Shown: positions 19,904-32,000, counted from the first letter of the stretch. The stretch: DNA of 64,000 bases from Yarrowia lipolytica (GCF_001761485.1 NC_090774.1:3286001-3350000), one strand, 5' to 3'. Made by a program: numbers and translations. Notes: a model not told the origin generated them from the letters alone.

Positions 19904-22449
19904 GCCCCGCAACGTCTCTCAATGGTTGTTCCTATTCTCGTCCGCCTCACATGGTTCGAGTGGATTAGGGCGCGCAGATTCTGCACACCCTGGCCGCAAC
20001 CAAGTGATCTGCCTTGTGCCACGGACGAGGGAAGCGAGACGGATGTTGCTGTTATCCCTGACAAATTGTCTATCCTTACATAATACTCTGGGACCTTACG
20101 TTTCTCTTATCGTATTCTCTTACTGTTCAATTGATAGATCATATGTACGTGCTCTACTTCTGCTTGTTACTGTGATGTACCACCAGTCAGACCACATGGA
20201 AACAAGGACGTTGGGACGATCGTGCAGGCGGGATTATCCTGGAGCAAGGCGGCTCAAAGGGTATTGTACTCGTACAAGGGATGTGTGGCTCCGAGGACGA
20301 TGCATGTGTAAGGAGGAGGATTGATTTGCAGACACCTCATTTCTTTTTGGTGCCTTAGTGGAAGATTGGTAGCGGTGTCTTTTTCGTGTTTGAAAAAGAA
20401 CGCTTCTGGACTTCTCTCTGCCACGCCGTTGTTGGCGCATGCAGAGACGCTGGTGCTAGACGAATGGGCAGATGTCTGTGTTGTGTCAGGTAACCAGTTC
20501 ATACAACGCAGCTATACTGACCATATGTACATACTGTACTTGTAGGATCGTGAAGCTCCTATGTGGGTCACTCAATAGTAACTGTTACAGGTAACGGTAA
20601 CAGTAACATACTGTCACGTGTAAACACCGCATCTCACCAAGGCACCCGTCAAGGCATCGCAGTACAACTACAAGTACTTGTAGCCTGCAGTAGCTGATTA
20701 CCAGCGGTACTCGTACATACTGTAGCTAGCTGCAACAATACGAGGACACCTGATCATGGAATTGATAGTGGGTATATAAAGATGACCACAGTAGACATCA
20801 GGCAAAGCCATTGTTGCACAATTTGGGCTCTCAGGAAAAGAGTGGAGGCCCTCTTGTATTACGGGTGTTTTTCTTACTGTAGCTATCCTCGCCAACTCAC
20901 ACCAGGATTTTATTTCTCTTTAGGCATTATAGGCTTATGCTTCCGTACATCCTTGTAGCTGAGTTTGGTCAGTGAGTTTCACCAGACGCAGCCATAGAGG
21001 TATTTATTGTCGTATGCGACGACCAGATACAAGGAGCGCAAGCGAGTGTATTTAAATCAGATTTTTTGCAAGATATCTTTACTTTTCTCTTCAGCACGTG
21101 CTTTACTGTATTTACAGTAGCTATAGAGTGCAAACAATCCCCTTCACAGTCAACGTTGGCTTGTATGCCTCATGTTGTCTTCTCGTTCTCGTCACTCCAA
21201 ATGACCACAATTGATTACCCCAGAGGTCGGCGAAGATTTTCAGCATCTCTGTCAATGGAGATATGCTTGCACTCGGGCTGGAGAAGGTTACAGCGTGTAT
21301 TGACCGTACCTGCCGTACCTACCACCGATCTACACGGTGTCTCACGATGAAGAAAGCGTGTCGGAATCGATTCCCGATGCTATATAACCGCCTGTTTTCT
21401 TGTAGATCCCACACTCTGAATACGTTAGAGCCCGAACCCAAGATTCGTTACAGTATGTCGTATGGCACCTCTGAAAGAGACTATCCACGAGACATGGGAA
21501 AGTATTGGCCAAAATATCGTAAAGAGACCGTGGGGGAGGGGAACAAGAGCCGTTGGGGTGGACAAGGCTCCTTGTACCTCAAAGTGCTTACCCGTTTCGT
21601 ATGTACCCAGTTGACGCAGATTTATGTACCTCTCTCATGTCCCATATTGGCCAACCAAAACACGGTTGGTTTTTTTCTGCGCCTTATGCTCACCTCAAAC
21701 CTCGCTTGCATTTGCTTTGAATCTCTAATTCTATGGGAGCCAATATGCGAGATGAAAAGGGCAATAAGCTATCACCAACTACTGTACAAGAAGATAATCG
21801 TAATACAAAAATGACAGTTCGGAGAGATTTTGTGGACCCCAGAGGTAGTTCCACCATCTTACACAGAAGCATCATCACAAGCAACCCGATCAATTACATT
21901 GTACAAGTACACTCTGCCGACCATGCATTGCAGCTCAACCGAACAAGCACACAATGACCAGCTCCATACAAATAATATAGAAGTACAGGCCCTGAATAAT
22001 ACAGTACTTGAACGGTTATCGAAGGACAAGCCACATTAGCAACGTCTAACAGGCTCTCTTTGTGCTCCCTAGTCTTGTGTCCTACCTGAGCATCATTTTT
22101 AAACTGATCGGGACAACTGATCGGGACACCCACATGGATATTACCCTTCCGTTGAGTCATGTCGTTGAGTCATGTGGGGCTGACACTTGCGACTTGTACT
22201 TTGGAAGAGAAGAGGCAGAAACGAGTTCTTTAAAGTCACAGATTCGAGCAACCATTCATTCCGGCTTGCCGCCATCAGATATACACCTACGGCCTCCTTG
22301 GTCAGTCCCATACTTGCAACTATCTCACTCCTACAGCGGCGTTGTTTTTTGACCTTGCAAATAAGCAATAGACATAAAAGACAAGCCAGCAGCCAAACCA
22401 GAGTGGTTCAAGTGTAGTCCAACGTTATTGGTAACCTATAATACTCGTA

Positions 22450-22499
22450 TGACTCAAGTGAATGAGTCTCAATGAGTCTCGGTGACTCGCTTTGACTCA
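22450..22499. promoter_or_regulatory. Distal TGACTCA sites with GACTC repeats
   Basis: TGACTCA occurs at 22450-22456 and 22493-22499, with further GACTC/GAGTC half-sites between them and up to about 22520. This matches the Gcn4/AP-1 bZIP consensus. It lies about 600 bp upstream of the symporter start. Confidence 0.45.
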
Positions 22500-22895
22500 A
22501 GAGACTCAAAAGACTCAAAAGACCCAAGCCGCTTGTAGCGAACTTTAGACGCCGTGGTTCCCGAACACTTGTTTTCGTGCGGGAGCCATTGGCCAAGTCT
22601 TTGTTGGTCAACAAAGAACAGATGGAAAAAGTTTCATGGAAAAAAAATTGGTAAAAAAAGAGAGTTTGATTGAGGTTGACACAAGGAGCAACTTGAAAAG
22701 TAGTCGGTGCGTTGTGTTGTTGCTGGAGGCGATAAACCACATCACGTATGATTATTTCTGCCTATAATCAACTGGAATGTACCACAAACTGCTCCCACTA
22801 CCAGTAGAACCTATTTCCCGCATCGCTCACAGCCGCACTTCCCCCCACACCCCTGTAGGCGTAACTTTCAGACCAAAGACATTAGCTCAAACACT

Positions 22896-22967
22896 TGAGT
22901 CATTTGTTGCATAGTATTGAGTCATCCATATCCTAAACAAGCACACGCTCAACCTTTTCTTGAGTCA
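22896..22967. promoter_or_regulatory. Three proximal TGAGTCA (Gcn4-type) sites
   Basis: TGAGTCA lies at 22896-22902, 22918-22924 and 22961-22967, within 181 bp of the symporter ATG. With the two distal sites this gives five perfect bZIP heptamers upstream of one transporter. Gcn4-type control (amino-acid starvation) or another bZIP is inferred. Confidence 0.55.
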
Positions 22968-23076
22968 AAAGCTAGTCACTGGCGAAGCAAGGTGCGTCAA
23001 CAGGTTCTTCTTAAATAGCTCCTCTTGGCCCACAGAGACGTTTTTTTTTTCTCTTCATCGCAACAAGACAACTGCA

Positions 23077-24931
23077 ATGACAGGCTACATTTCTGAACCG
23101 GCGTCCAACGCCATCATCTACTGCACCCTATGTTTCTTCCTGGTCATGGGAGTAGTGGTTGGCTACTTGCACATGCGAAAACAGAAGAAAGAGAACCAGG
23201 GCAGTGAAGGATTCTTGTCTGCGAACAACACAAAAACAGCGCTTCCGCTGGCCATTAATTTTGTGGCATCAGGTGAGTACTAACTGAACAGAATCATGAC
23301 TTGCACTGCGGGTGTTTTTGGAGGCTTTTGAGACGGTATAACGACCGCTGGTGTTAACTGTCTCACCCTCCAAAGGCTGAGATTACACCGCCACACTCGA
23401 ACAAGATAATGCTTGCGTGAGAAAGTGCGTTACTAACCCAGCCATGGGAGCTGGAACCCTCAATGCCTATCCCGACATTGCTGTGCGAGCAGGTGTCGAG
23501 GGCTTGGTTGTCTACGGTCTCTCTTCTGCCCTCCCCATGATGCTTTTCGCCGGAGTAGGCCCCATTGTCCGAAAAGCATGCCCCGATGGCTTTGTGCTCA
23601 CAGAATGGACCCGACTAAGATACGGCTGGCTCACTTCCTTCTACCTCACCTGTCTCACCATTGGAACAATGTATCTGTATATGGTTGCTGAGCTGGCTGC
23701 TGTGCAGGCTGCAATTGAGACACTTACTGGAATTGATGCTCTGCCCGTCCTGATTGTTGAGGCTGTGTTCACCTCCATCTACACTGCTGTCGGAGGTTTC
23801 CACACATCTTTCTTCACAGACAACTTCCAGGGAGGAATGATGTTGGTGCTCATGGTAATTGTTTGTGTTGGTCTGGGAGTCTACTTCCACGTTGATCCTT
23901 CTGAACCCGCCAAATCCGGTATGCTGGGCCCGAACCTGCTCGCTAACAAGCTCATCTACATTCTTCCTGTTGCCATTGCTACCAACGATTGCTTCTTAAG
24001 TGGTTTCTGGATGCGAACTTTTGCTTCAAAGAACAATGTTGAGCTATTCTGGGCCTGCGCTATTGCCAGCTCTATCGTTCTTATTGTTCTGACCGTTGTT
24101 GGTCTTACTGGCTTGCTTGCTGTCTGGGCTAAGCTTGAGATTGATGGACAGGTCTTTGTGTACGGAGACGAGCGATCTGCTCTCGCTTTCTTCTACGTTC
24201 TCAAGGAGATGCCTGGGTGGGTGATTGGGTTCACCGTTGCATTTGTCCTGTCTCTCTCCGTCGCTTCTTATGACTCCTCTCAGTCTGCGATGGCTTCCAC
24301 TATCTCCAACGACTTCTTCCGAAACAAGATTCCCATGGTCTGGGTGCGTCTTATTGTGCTGTGCATCAACGCCCCCGTCATCGTGGTTGCCCTCAAAGCC
24401 CCCAACGTTCTGAACATTTTCCTGATTGCCGATCTTTTCTCGGCAGCCGTTATCCCCATTATGTTCTGTGGTCTTTCCAAGCGAATGTACTTTATTTCTG
24501 GCTGGGAGGTCATCGGAGGCGGTTTCGGAGGTATGCTTACAGTATTCATTTTCGGATCCATCTACTTCAAGAGTGCCCGAGAGGGTATCAAGCTGATTAT
24601 TCTATTGGAGGGTCTATACGGGGATGACTGGTCTGCTTTTGGAGCCTTTGTGGCCGCACCTGTAGGCTCTCTTCTCTGGGGTTTCGGAATTCTTACTGTT
24701 CGTCTGACAGTTCTTAAGATCTACTCGCTCATCACTGGCAAGCCTTTCACTGCCCTTGACAAGCCTTCAGATGATAAGACCGGTATTGCTGTCATTCGGG
24801 AGATTGGCCATGTTGAAGATGACAATACCTCGGAGTCCATCATTCTCGACCGAAAGGACCCCAACATTCTCACCGAGACACACATTCTCAAGGAGCAGCC
24901 TACAGTCAAGGAGGAGTCGTATGAGGCGTAG
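23077..24931 (+). CDS. Sodium:solute symporter family permease (DUR3-related), spliced
   Basis: A two-exon gene: exon 1 is 23077-23272 and exon 2 is 23442-24931, joined across a 169-nt intron with donor GTGAGT and acceptor TACTAACCCAG. The product is about 561 residues with many membrane segments. It belongs to the SSS/SLC5 family by the pattern LPLAINFVASAMGAGTLNAYP across the splice junction, WTRLRYG, and FTDNFQGGMML. Fungal members include the urea permease Dur3 (about 735 residues), but this protein is clearly shorter and the match is loose, so the substrate (urea, polyamine, proline or other) is open. The C-terminal tail (about 60 residues) is hydrophilic and cytosolic. Gcn4-type sites upstream suggest control by nitrogen or amino-acid status. 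Confidence 0.82.
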
Positions 24932-25416
24932 ATATGATCCCCCAACCCTCAAAAATCGCATTTGCGTTCTTAGTATAGCTTAGTAATTTTTATTTCTTCA
25001 TTCGAATTTTATAATATACCGCAAGTGTCATGCTTTATTGCGAAATCCATCTTATCACTCACCGGAAAATGTCGTCGTAGGGGTGGGTGCGCCATATCGG
25101 CTTTACAATCCGAAGTCCATGGCCACAGGATTCGGCTGTGTGTTTGAGCCATATCTTTCACGTGTCAGGCGCGATCTCCAACCCATAACAGCGTTTCCGA
25201 TATCTGCGGATTTCGAAACAGTCGACAGGAACTGACAGTTATCCTTGACAGATGACATTACTGTACTGTAACGACATGTTGGACAAGCGAGATGAGATGA
25301 GAAAGTGTAGAGTAAGAGTACTGTAGGGAAGTGGTAATGAGGGTAAGGTATATTTGGCTTGGTAACACAAACAACACACCTGCTACTATATAATCCCTGC
25401 TTTTCTGCCCACCTGA
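24932..25416. other. Intergenic region before the aspartic protease
   Basis: It contains the symporter 3' end (A/T-rich, 24970-25020) and the presumed protease promoter with a TATA-like word (ctatataatc) at 25386-25395. No ATG occurs on the plus strand between 25340 and the protease frame. Confidence 0.6.
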
Positions 25417-26595
25417 ACTCCTCTGATCACCCTGGTAACAGCTGCTCCCTCTTCCCTGGGATACCTGGCTGTGGCTTTTACCAAGCACACCGCCAAGGAG
25501 ACGTCCAGCCCCCACGCAAACTTCGAGGGCGTTCGCCACCTCTGGTCCAACACCACAGTCCTCAGAAAGCGACAGACAGATGTCACTCTGACTTCTCAGA
25601 ACTACGTCTTCTACTCTGCTGACATCACTATTGGCACTCCTGCTCAGGAATTCACGGTTCTGGTTGACACTGGCTCTTCTGATCTTTGGGTCTACTCAAG
25701 AAACGACACCCAGGACTGTGCCAACAATGCCTGCCAAGCTACCGGCCAATATGACTCGTCTGCCTCTTCTTCCTACAAGTTCGTCTCTAACGACTTCTCT
25801 ATCCAGTACGTCTCTGGAAGCGCTGCTGGAAACTGGGTCACGGACACTATCACTGTTGGAGGCGCTAGTGTACCTGATTTCCAATTCGCTAGTGCTGTTG
25901 ATGCCCCTGGGGGAGTAGGTGTGTTTGGAATTGGTCTTGCCTCTGGAGAAGCAGCCAAGGTCAAGTACGATAACTTCCCTGTGATGCTCCAGAAATCAGG
26001 AATCATTTCCCGAAACGTCTACTCTCTCTACCTTGATTCCATTGATGCGGCCACCGGCTCTGTCCTCTTCGGAGCTGTTGACTCTTCCAAGTACTCTGGT
26101 TCTCTCGAGACTTTGCCTCTGACCTCGCCCAACGCCTTCCAGGTCGCTTACGGAGACATTTCGGTAAATGGACAGAGTGTTTCCAGCGGCGGAAATGCCA
26201 TTCTCGACTCCGGAACCTCTTTCTCGTACATCCCTGAAGCTGCATTTGCTGGTCTTCAGAAAAAGCTCAAGCTGGGAACCCTCGAACCCAACACCCAGCT
26301 ATACACTATTGATTGCAACGCTGCTTCTTTCAACGTGGACTTCAAATTTGGAAGCTCGACCATCTCTGTTCCTTCTTCTCAGCTCATCATGCCTCTCAAG
26401 AACTTTGGGCTCAACTCCAACCAGTGTGTCTTTGGTATTGTCTCTACCAAGTACTCTTCTGGTTATGTTCTTCTCGGAGACACCTTCCTGCGATCTGCCT
26501 ACGTCGTCTACGATCTGGACAACAAACTCGTCGGAATCGCTCCAGCCAAGTACGGCACCGCGAGCTCCATTCAACGAGTCACTGGTTCCCTGTGA
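25417..26595 (+). CDS. Secreted aspartic protease (pepsin/yapsin family), no ATG found
   Basis: The open frame encodes a pepsin-family protease. Both catalytic aspartates are intact: DTGSS at 25666 and DSGTS at 26206. A dibasic RKR site just before QTDVTLTSQNY suggests Kex2-type removal of a propeptide. The N-terminus is the puzzle. After an in-frame stop at 25414-25416 the frame reads a signal-peptide-like PLITLVTAAPSSLGYLAVAF, but there is no ATG before the first catalytic motif. A TATA-like word at 25386 puts transcription start near here. Possible readings are an unrecognised 5' exon (weak GGTAACAG acceptor at 25433-25440), start at a CTG, or start-codon loss in an otherwise healthy gene. 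No GPI signal is present, so the enzyme should be soluble and secreted. Confidence 0.75.
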   Translation, partial: TPLITLVTAAPSSLGYLAVAFTKHTAKETSSPHANFEGVRHLWSNTTVLRKRQTDVTLTSQNYVFYSADITIGTPAQEFTVLVDTGSSDLWVYSRNDTQDCANNACQATGQYDSSASSSYKFVSNDFSIQYVSGSAAGNWVTDTITVGGASVPDFQFASAVDAPGGVGVFGIGLASGEAAKVKYDNFPVMLQKSGIISRNVYSLYLDSIDAATGSVLFGAVDSSKYSGSLETLPLTSPNAFQVAYGDISVNGQSVSSGGNAILDSGTSFSYIPEAAFAGLQKKLKLGTLEPNTQLYTIDCNAASFNVDFKFGSSTISVPSSQLIMPLKNFGLNSNQCVFGIVSTKYSSGYVLLGDTFLRSAYVVYDLDNKLVGIAPAKYGTASSIQRVTGSL

Positions 26596-26780
26596 GTAGT
26601 CACACTACCATGGCACAACGCTGGTCGTAAGTCTGTATAGCTAGTTAATATGTTTGTACTGAGCGGTGGTGACGTAGGAAGTGCAAAAAAGAGGTCTGCG
26701 GTGTGTCGAGGTCAGGGACAGAAGTCCAAAGAACTCTCGAGTCAAAAATAGAAGCCTACAACGCTCGAGAATGGCAAAAA

Positions 26781-26864
26781 GGTCGTACCCGGAATCGAAC
26801 CGGGGTTACTGGAAGGTACTTCAAGAGTCAGAATCCAAGGTGATAACCGCTACACTATACAACC
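26781..26864 (-). tRNA. tRNA-Gln (CTG) with intron
   Basis: A complete cloverleaf on the minus strand: acceptor arms GGTTGTA and TACGACC pair, the D-arm resembles yeast tRNA-Gln (ATAGTGTAGCGGTTATCAC), and the T-arm is CCCGGTTCGATTCCGGG. The anticodon CTG is at 26829-26831, followed one base later by an intron of about 13 nt. A run of T on the minus strand (26776-26780) terminates Pol III. Confidence 0.92.
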
Positions 26865-26874
26865 AGAGAAAATT

Positions 26875-26965
26875 GGTCCCTAGCAGGATCGAACTGCTGA
26901 TCTTCGCGTTGCAAAGAAGCTAATTCTTATTAGCACGACGCCTTAACCAACTGGGCCAAGGGACC
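26875..26965 (-). tRNA. tRNA-Ile (AAT) with intron
   Basis: Acceptor arms GGTCCCT and AGGGACC pair, and the D-arm TTGGCCCAGTTGGTTAAGGC is that of fungal tRNA-Ile. The anticodon loop is CTAATAA (anticodon AAT), interrupted by an intron of about 18 nt. It lies 10 bp upstream of tRNA-Gln on the same strand. TTTT follows the 3' end. Confidence 0.93.
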
Positions 26966-28049
26966 GAATCTTAAAAAACACTAAAACATGGGTCACCAAA
27001 TATGAATGTGTATTATGTAATCGCTTAAAAAAACGCTTTGTTTGATTGTTGATATATTTATCCGGTCTAGAGATGGAACAGGAAGAATGCGTGAACAAGC
27101 GAACACGAATGTCATGCGCTCTTCTGAATAACCGAATCCGAATCCGAATCCGATTTGCGGGTATAACATTGTCTTTAGGCCGCAAGTAGCTGAAATGTAT
27201 TTCCCTAGAATAAAAAAAAACATCGTCTATAAGATCAACCATCATGACACTGGCTACTAAGTCACCCAGACCCGAAGAATGCACGTCAAACGTATTCTAC
27301 GACAACGTTACAACACACCGCTTACTGCGTCTTCATTTATCAGCAGCTCTAGATGGTCCAGCTTGAGGCGACTACAAGTACCAGAATTTTTAATGTTTGA
27401 TTGTTACTATTTTAATGTTTATCCAGTCAACAAGCAGAGGAGAAACTTGCGGAGAACTGTGAGCATGATTGTCACTTGTACAAGTACAAGTACAAGTATA
27501 CTTGTATATTCAGTCTGATTAGCGGATATAAGATACTGTATAAGGGACCCACCCAACCCAATTGATGCAACTCTGTTCAGAAATACAGAAATATAAATAC
27601 TATACTTGTACTTGTATCTATTCAATGGGGACCTTACCTTCGTTCCCCCAATCCAATACACTTCAACTCATGATAACAATATTAAACATCATTCGTTTTA
27701 TTTTTTATAATAGCATCATAACACATTAAATACGAGGACTACCAGAAGTCTCACTTTCCTAATGTTACAGAAAACAAAAATATAAGATCATACATAATGA
27801 AGATCCCTATGATTGATTAGATATGGTTCATTAGATGGTTCATGTAACGGCTTACAATCCACTTCTAGGGACATCACGCTCCGATAGTAGCACACACCAG
27901 AAGAAGGTAAAGGTATTTCTGTTTTTTTTTTTTTTCAATTCTAATGATTCATTACAGCTATATACCTAGAAAGCCGGGTTATTGGCGTTATGATTACATA
28001 ATCATGGAACAGGATATATTGTTTCAACGCTCTGTTTAAGGAAGTCCGA
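26966..28049. other. Intergenic region between tRNA genes
   Basis: It carries a CCGAAT tandem repeat at 27132-27152 and a dense ACTTGTA/TACAAGTA block at 27470-27620. Otherwise it is A/T-rich with no gene seen. Confidence 0.55.
27132..27152. repeat. CCGAAT hexanucleotide microsatellite
   Basis: About 3.5 tandem copies of CCGAAT in noncoding DNA. Confidence 0.8.
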
Positions 28050-28138
28050 GAGGACGTGGCGTAATGGTAGCGCATTGGATTTCGGTTCTTCTGAACGACG
28101 TCCTCCAAAGGCTGCGGGTTCGAGTCCTGTCGTCCTCT
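28050..28138 (+). tRNA. tRNA-Arg (TCG) with intron
   Basis: Acceptor arms GAGGACG (28050-28056) and CGTCCTC (28131-28137) pair perfectly. The D-arm is GCGTAATGGTAGCGC, and the anticodon stem TTGGA/TCCAA encloses anticodon TCG at 28082-28084, followed by an intron of about 17 nt after base 37. The T-arm is GCGGG TTCGAGT CCTGT. A T-run from 28138 ends transcription. It decodes CGA, the dominant arginine codon in this window's genes. Confidence 0.9.
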
Positions 28139-29054
28139 TTTTGATTTTTTTGTGTCTACAAGTACGACTACGAGGTCTGTGAACCGGTACCTCTATTTCA
28201 CGTCCAACTTGACACAATACTTGTAGTACTGTACATACTGTAGTGCTGTGTGCAGAGAAGTACAAAGAGCATGGGTTTACTGTAGTCTGGTGTTTGGTAT
28301 GTACTTGTACATACGAATACATGTGACATCGTATGTCTGATAACGTGGAAGTCAGGTATGGATACGGGGTTGCGTGTAACGAAGAAGAGCACTGGTTTGT
28401 GCATCATCTTCATTTTCAAATCAGTCACGTGAAAACAGAATCAGTTTTGGGGTTGTGTCGTTGTAATCAGTTGGTACTGTATGACTGTTTAATGGCCGTT
28501 GTAAAGACTCAACAAATTACATTGCTTACTTGGTTACTCAGCAACTAAAACAAAGATGTATCCGCCCCAAGACACACCAGCAACTGTTACAGCCCCCCTC
28601 CCCCCCAATTGGTCTATCTCTCTACAGTACGAGTGGAGAATTTACCCACGAGTTTCATACTCCTCCACGTCCAATCAACTGCTACAAGGGCTTCGTCTCA
28701 CTTCCCCATCATTGTCTCAGTGACCCTTGCACCCTGAAATTCGGCTAGAGCTCCGTAGTGGAGACACAACAAGACCACTACAGAACGGCAAGCTGAAGAG
28801 CTGCAGACCAAAGTATATCAAGAATCAAGAAAAAAATGAGTCTGGTTGGACATGCTAAAAATTACCCTCGATATAATTACTCGGACACCGTCAGTACCTC
28901 GTCTCCTTTTCACCCCGCTCACGAACTTTCACACGCACCACTTTAGACTCAGACTTCATGCATGCCCCCCAACCCCACGTTGAGTAAAGACAGGTCATCT
29001 TGGACCACTCTTTCAAGTCCTCACAACAGGAAAACCAAATTCTGAACGACTGAA
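28139..29054. other. Intergenic region upstream of STT4
   Basis: Noncoding, with ACTTGTAG/TACTGTA words at 28154-28310 and C-rich runs near 28594. It serves as the STT4 5' region. No gene seen. Confidence 0.55.
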
Positions 29055-32000
29055 ATGGAAGATTTCGGGTGAGTACAGATGAGCAACTGGCACACAAGCC
29101 TCAACGGACAGCCAATTATCAACATGTACACACCCCAAGTGATGTGCTTTCAGACCTACAGCTCTCACTTCAGTCTGTTAAACTAACACAGTATCTCTCG
29201 AGCTGGTCTCTCTATCAGAGCCAAGGCTCTTGCCAAACTGGCCAAGTATGCCGCCACTTCCAACGCGCCCACTGCTGACTCGGATCTCGACAAGCTCAAC
29301 TCTGCCCTTGGCCAGGTAGAAGACAAGTCCGGTATCCCCATGAGTCCCAAGGAGCTGGAGGTGCTTCTTGCTCTGGCTGGTTCTGCCAAGTACGTGGCCA
29401 ACATCGACAGAGCTGCTTCCTTGCTCCAGCAGCTCGGCCAATACCTCATTGAATCGCCCAAACAGGTTTTTGCCAAGTGCCCCGTCATCCGAAAGGTCTA
29501 CCCGTCCCCCTGGGAGCTTGTTACCAAGGCCGTGACTGCCGCAGTGCTGGATCTCGGTATTAACTTCCCTGCTCTCTATGAAGAGTCCCACCGGTACATT
29601 TTCCAGTACATTTCTGTGGTCCATGAACTCTCCTCTGGCCGATCTTTGGATGTGCTGCTGCCCTTTGTGCTGTCCATCCACGGCTTTTTGGCCGAGCTCG
29701 CTCGAAAGACGGACTCGTTCAGCGTCGAGGACCGACAAAAGCTCTTTTCGGAGCTCAAATGGCTCACAGACTCGTCCTTTCTGCTCGAGTTTGAGACTGA
29801 AATGTCCAAGCTACGATCCTCCGAAGACGAGTCTACCTGGGCTTCGATTGTGGCCAAGTACCAGGTTGCCGACCTCCAGCTAGGTGCCATGGTGCTCTCT
29901 GCCTACTTCTGTGACTTTTGCCGAGCCCTAGCCACCTCTCTGGTCATCGTGGGAGACGCTTCGGAGTCGTCTGTGCTGGACTCCATTGGAGGTTTGTCTA
30001 CCGAGATTTCCAACCCCGGCAACAACCTGCTCAATCAGCTCAACGAGTACGCCATCCGAGAAATTCATTCGCTCGACGAAGGTGCCAGTTACATTGAGCT
30101 CGCCTCTCCTGACCGAGTGCTCACTGCTCTCAACATCAAGGCCTCTGCTCTGGAGATCGTTGGCGTGGCTGTTCACTTTGGAATTGTTCATGAGTCCGAT
30201 ACCACCGGAATCATTGAGTCTTCTCTCGAGCTGACCTCCACCATGCAATCGGAACGACTTATGTTGACTCTGTTCAAGTTGGGTTCTCTTATTGGAGGAT
30301 CTCGAATCTGCTCCACTCTGGTCAGATTCCTTCCTCACTACGCATGTGACCCCCGAGTGTCCCCTGAAGACGTCCGAGAGGCAACCCGAGTCATTGCCAG
30401 CCGAGCTATGGTGTCCCTGTCAGAAGACTCTGTCGTTTCCTCTGTCTACACTCTCGTCAACCTCCTGACCCCCATCGAGCGATCTGACGACCAGTGGGAG
30501 CAGGTTGCTATCTTCCAGAATGTTGTGACCGCTGCGGTCACTATTGCTATCGAGTACGGTGAGACCACCATTGCCGTGCTCGTTTCCAACGTTTTGGCCC
30601 AGAAGCTGCTCCATATCTCACCTGAGATTGACCAGGACATTATCCTTGGCTTGTCTGACATTGCCCTTCATGTTCCCGAGAAGGAGTTCAAGTCAATTCT
30701 CAAGGTCTACTCTTCTCTGGCTAGTCACGCCTTCGAAAAGGACAACAAGGATATGCTGCTGACCGTCACTCAGGCCAGAAACCACATTGCCACCTGCCTG
30801 AAGAAGGCATACCTACAGGAGTCCTCCGAGACCATCAAACAGGCTCTTGTTGATGGCCCCAGCACCGACAAGTCTGCCGAGCTGTACCAGCCCTTTCTGT
30901 CGGAGCTTCTCTTTGGTATTGTTTCCAAGGGAGAGGTTGCCAAGGACGACCGATCTCAGACTGAAGTCAATGCTGTTGCTGAGGAGATTGGTATCTACCT
31001 GCCTCCCCTTGCCCATCTGCTTCCCGAATACCCAGAGCCTGCACTTGATTTGTCTTCCAATCCCGACCTGCAGACTCTGTTCCGAAATGCTTGGTTCAAC
31101 ATGGTTGTGCACGGCTATGCCCCCAACTCGGACATCACCAAGAAATACCAGTCTGAGCTGGAGAACATTGCCCGATCCACTCCTCCTCTTGTGTCTGACA
31201 ACTCCCCCAACAAGATGGAGTCTGATCTGGAGCTCAACACCGTCCTTCGACGAGGCTCTTCTCGATCCAACGTCAACAATCAGAAGGCCAACATGGCCAA
31301 GGTCTTTTCTCTCAACAACTCGTTTGAGATCCGATCTTTGCACTACCCCAAGCTCATGTTCATCGCTGCCACAATGTTGGTCGAGACTCTGCGAGCCAGT
31401 ACTGGCAACTGTGGAAAGGTGCTCATGTACTTTGGAGATAAGGGCTTCAACTCCGGTGAGACTGGCCGTCACATGGCCGGTATTGCCACCGATGTCACCA
31501 AGGTTTACATCATGAAAGTTCTTCGAGGCCACTCTCCTCCCTTCACTGCCCAGGCTGTTGCCGAGCAGATCAAGGAGATGTTGGTTTGCTGCTGCCATCG
31601 AGTGGCTGCCATCCAGGACGTTGCTTTCGCATGCACCGATTTGCTCATTCGAGCTGTCCCCTCTGCGCTGTGCCAGAAGCAGTCTCTGTACGCTCTTCTC
31701 GAGCTGCTCACTCTGCTGTGGAGTTCTTGTATTGACGCTGAGACCGACGAGTACGAGCCCCGGTCTGTGTTCAAGAGCAACAAGCAGGGTCTGGACATTA
31801 CTCTCGAGCTATCCGACTCGTACTCTGCTCGTCAATACACACTGAAGCGATTCCAGGGCGCTGCTCGGCAGTGGGTCCAGTTTGCTATGACCAAGCTCAC
31901 CGCCGACATGAAGTCTCTGCTGCAGTCCTACTTGGTCGATATGGAGGGCTCCCGTGACTTTGAGCACGTTTCTCTGGGCTGCTCTTTTGCTTTGGAGATG

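Larger units (their letters stand above)
19643..23076. other. Long divergent intergenic region (3.4 kb) between HSP104 and the symporter
   Basis: Regulatory elements mark both ends: heat-shock elements at 19773-19903 and TGA[C/G]TCA sites at 22450-22967. The middle has no supported gene. ACTTGTAG/TACTGTA words are frequent (20532, 20665, 20711, 21107, 21899, 21984), and a GTAAC-rich imperfect palindrome lies at 20578-20609. The 183-codon frame at 21263-21814 is not protein-like. Confidence 0.6.

Noticed and set aside
21263-21814. 183-codon plus-strand frame between HSP104 and the symporter
   Set aside because: Random composition, no hydrophobic or domain pattern, and no codon bias.
22045-22051. 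CTAACAG acceptor-like word
   Set aside because: No GTGAGT-type donor with an ATG exon was found upstream, so it stands alone.
26775-28145. tRNA-5S rRNA fusion genes, known from Yarrowia
   Set aside because: I looked downstream of each tRNA for 5S sequence; each ends in a T-run and unrelated DNA.
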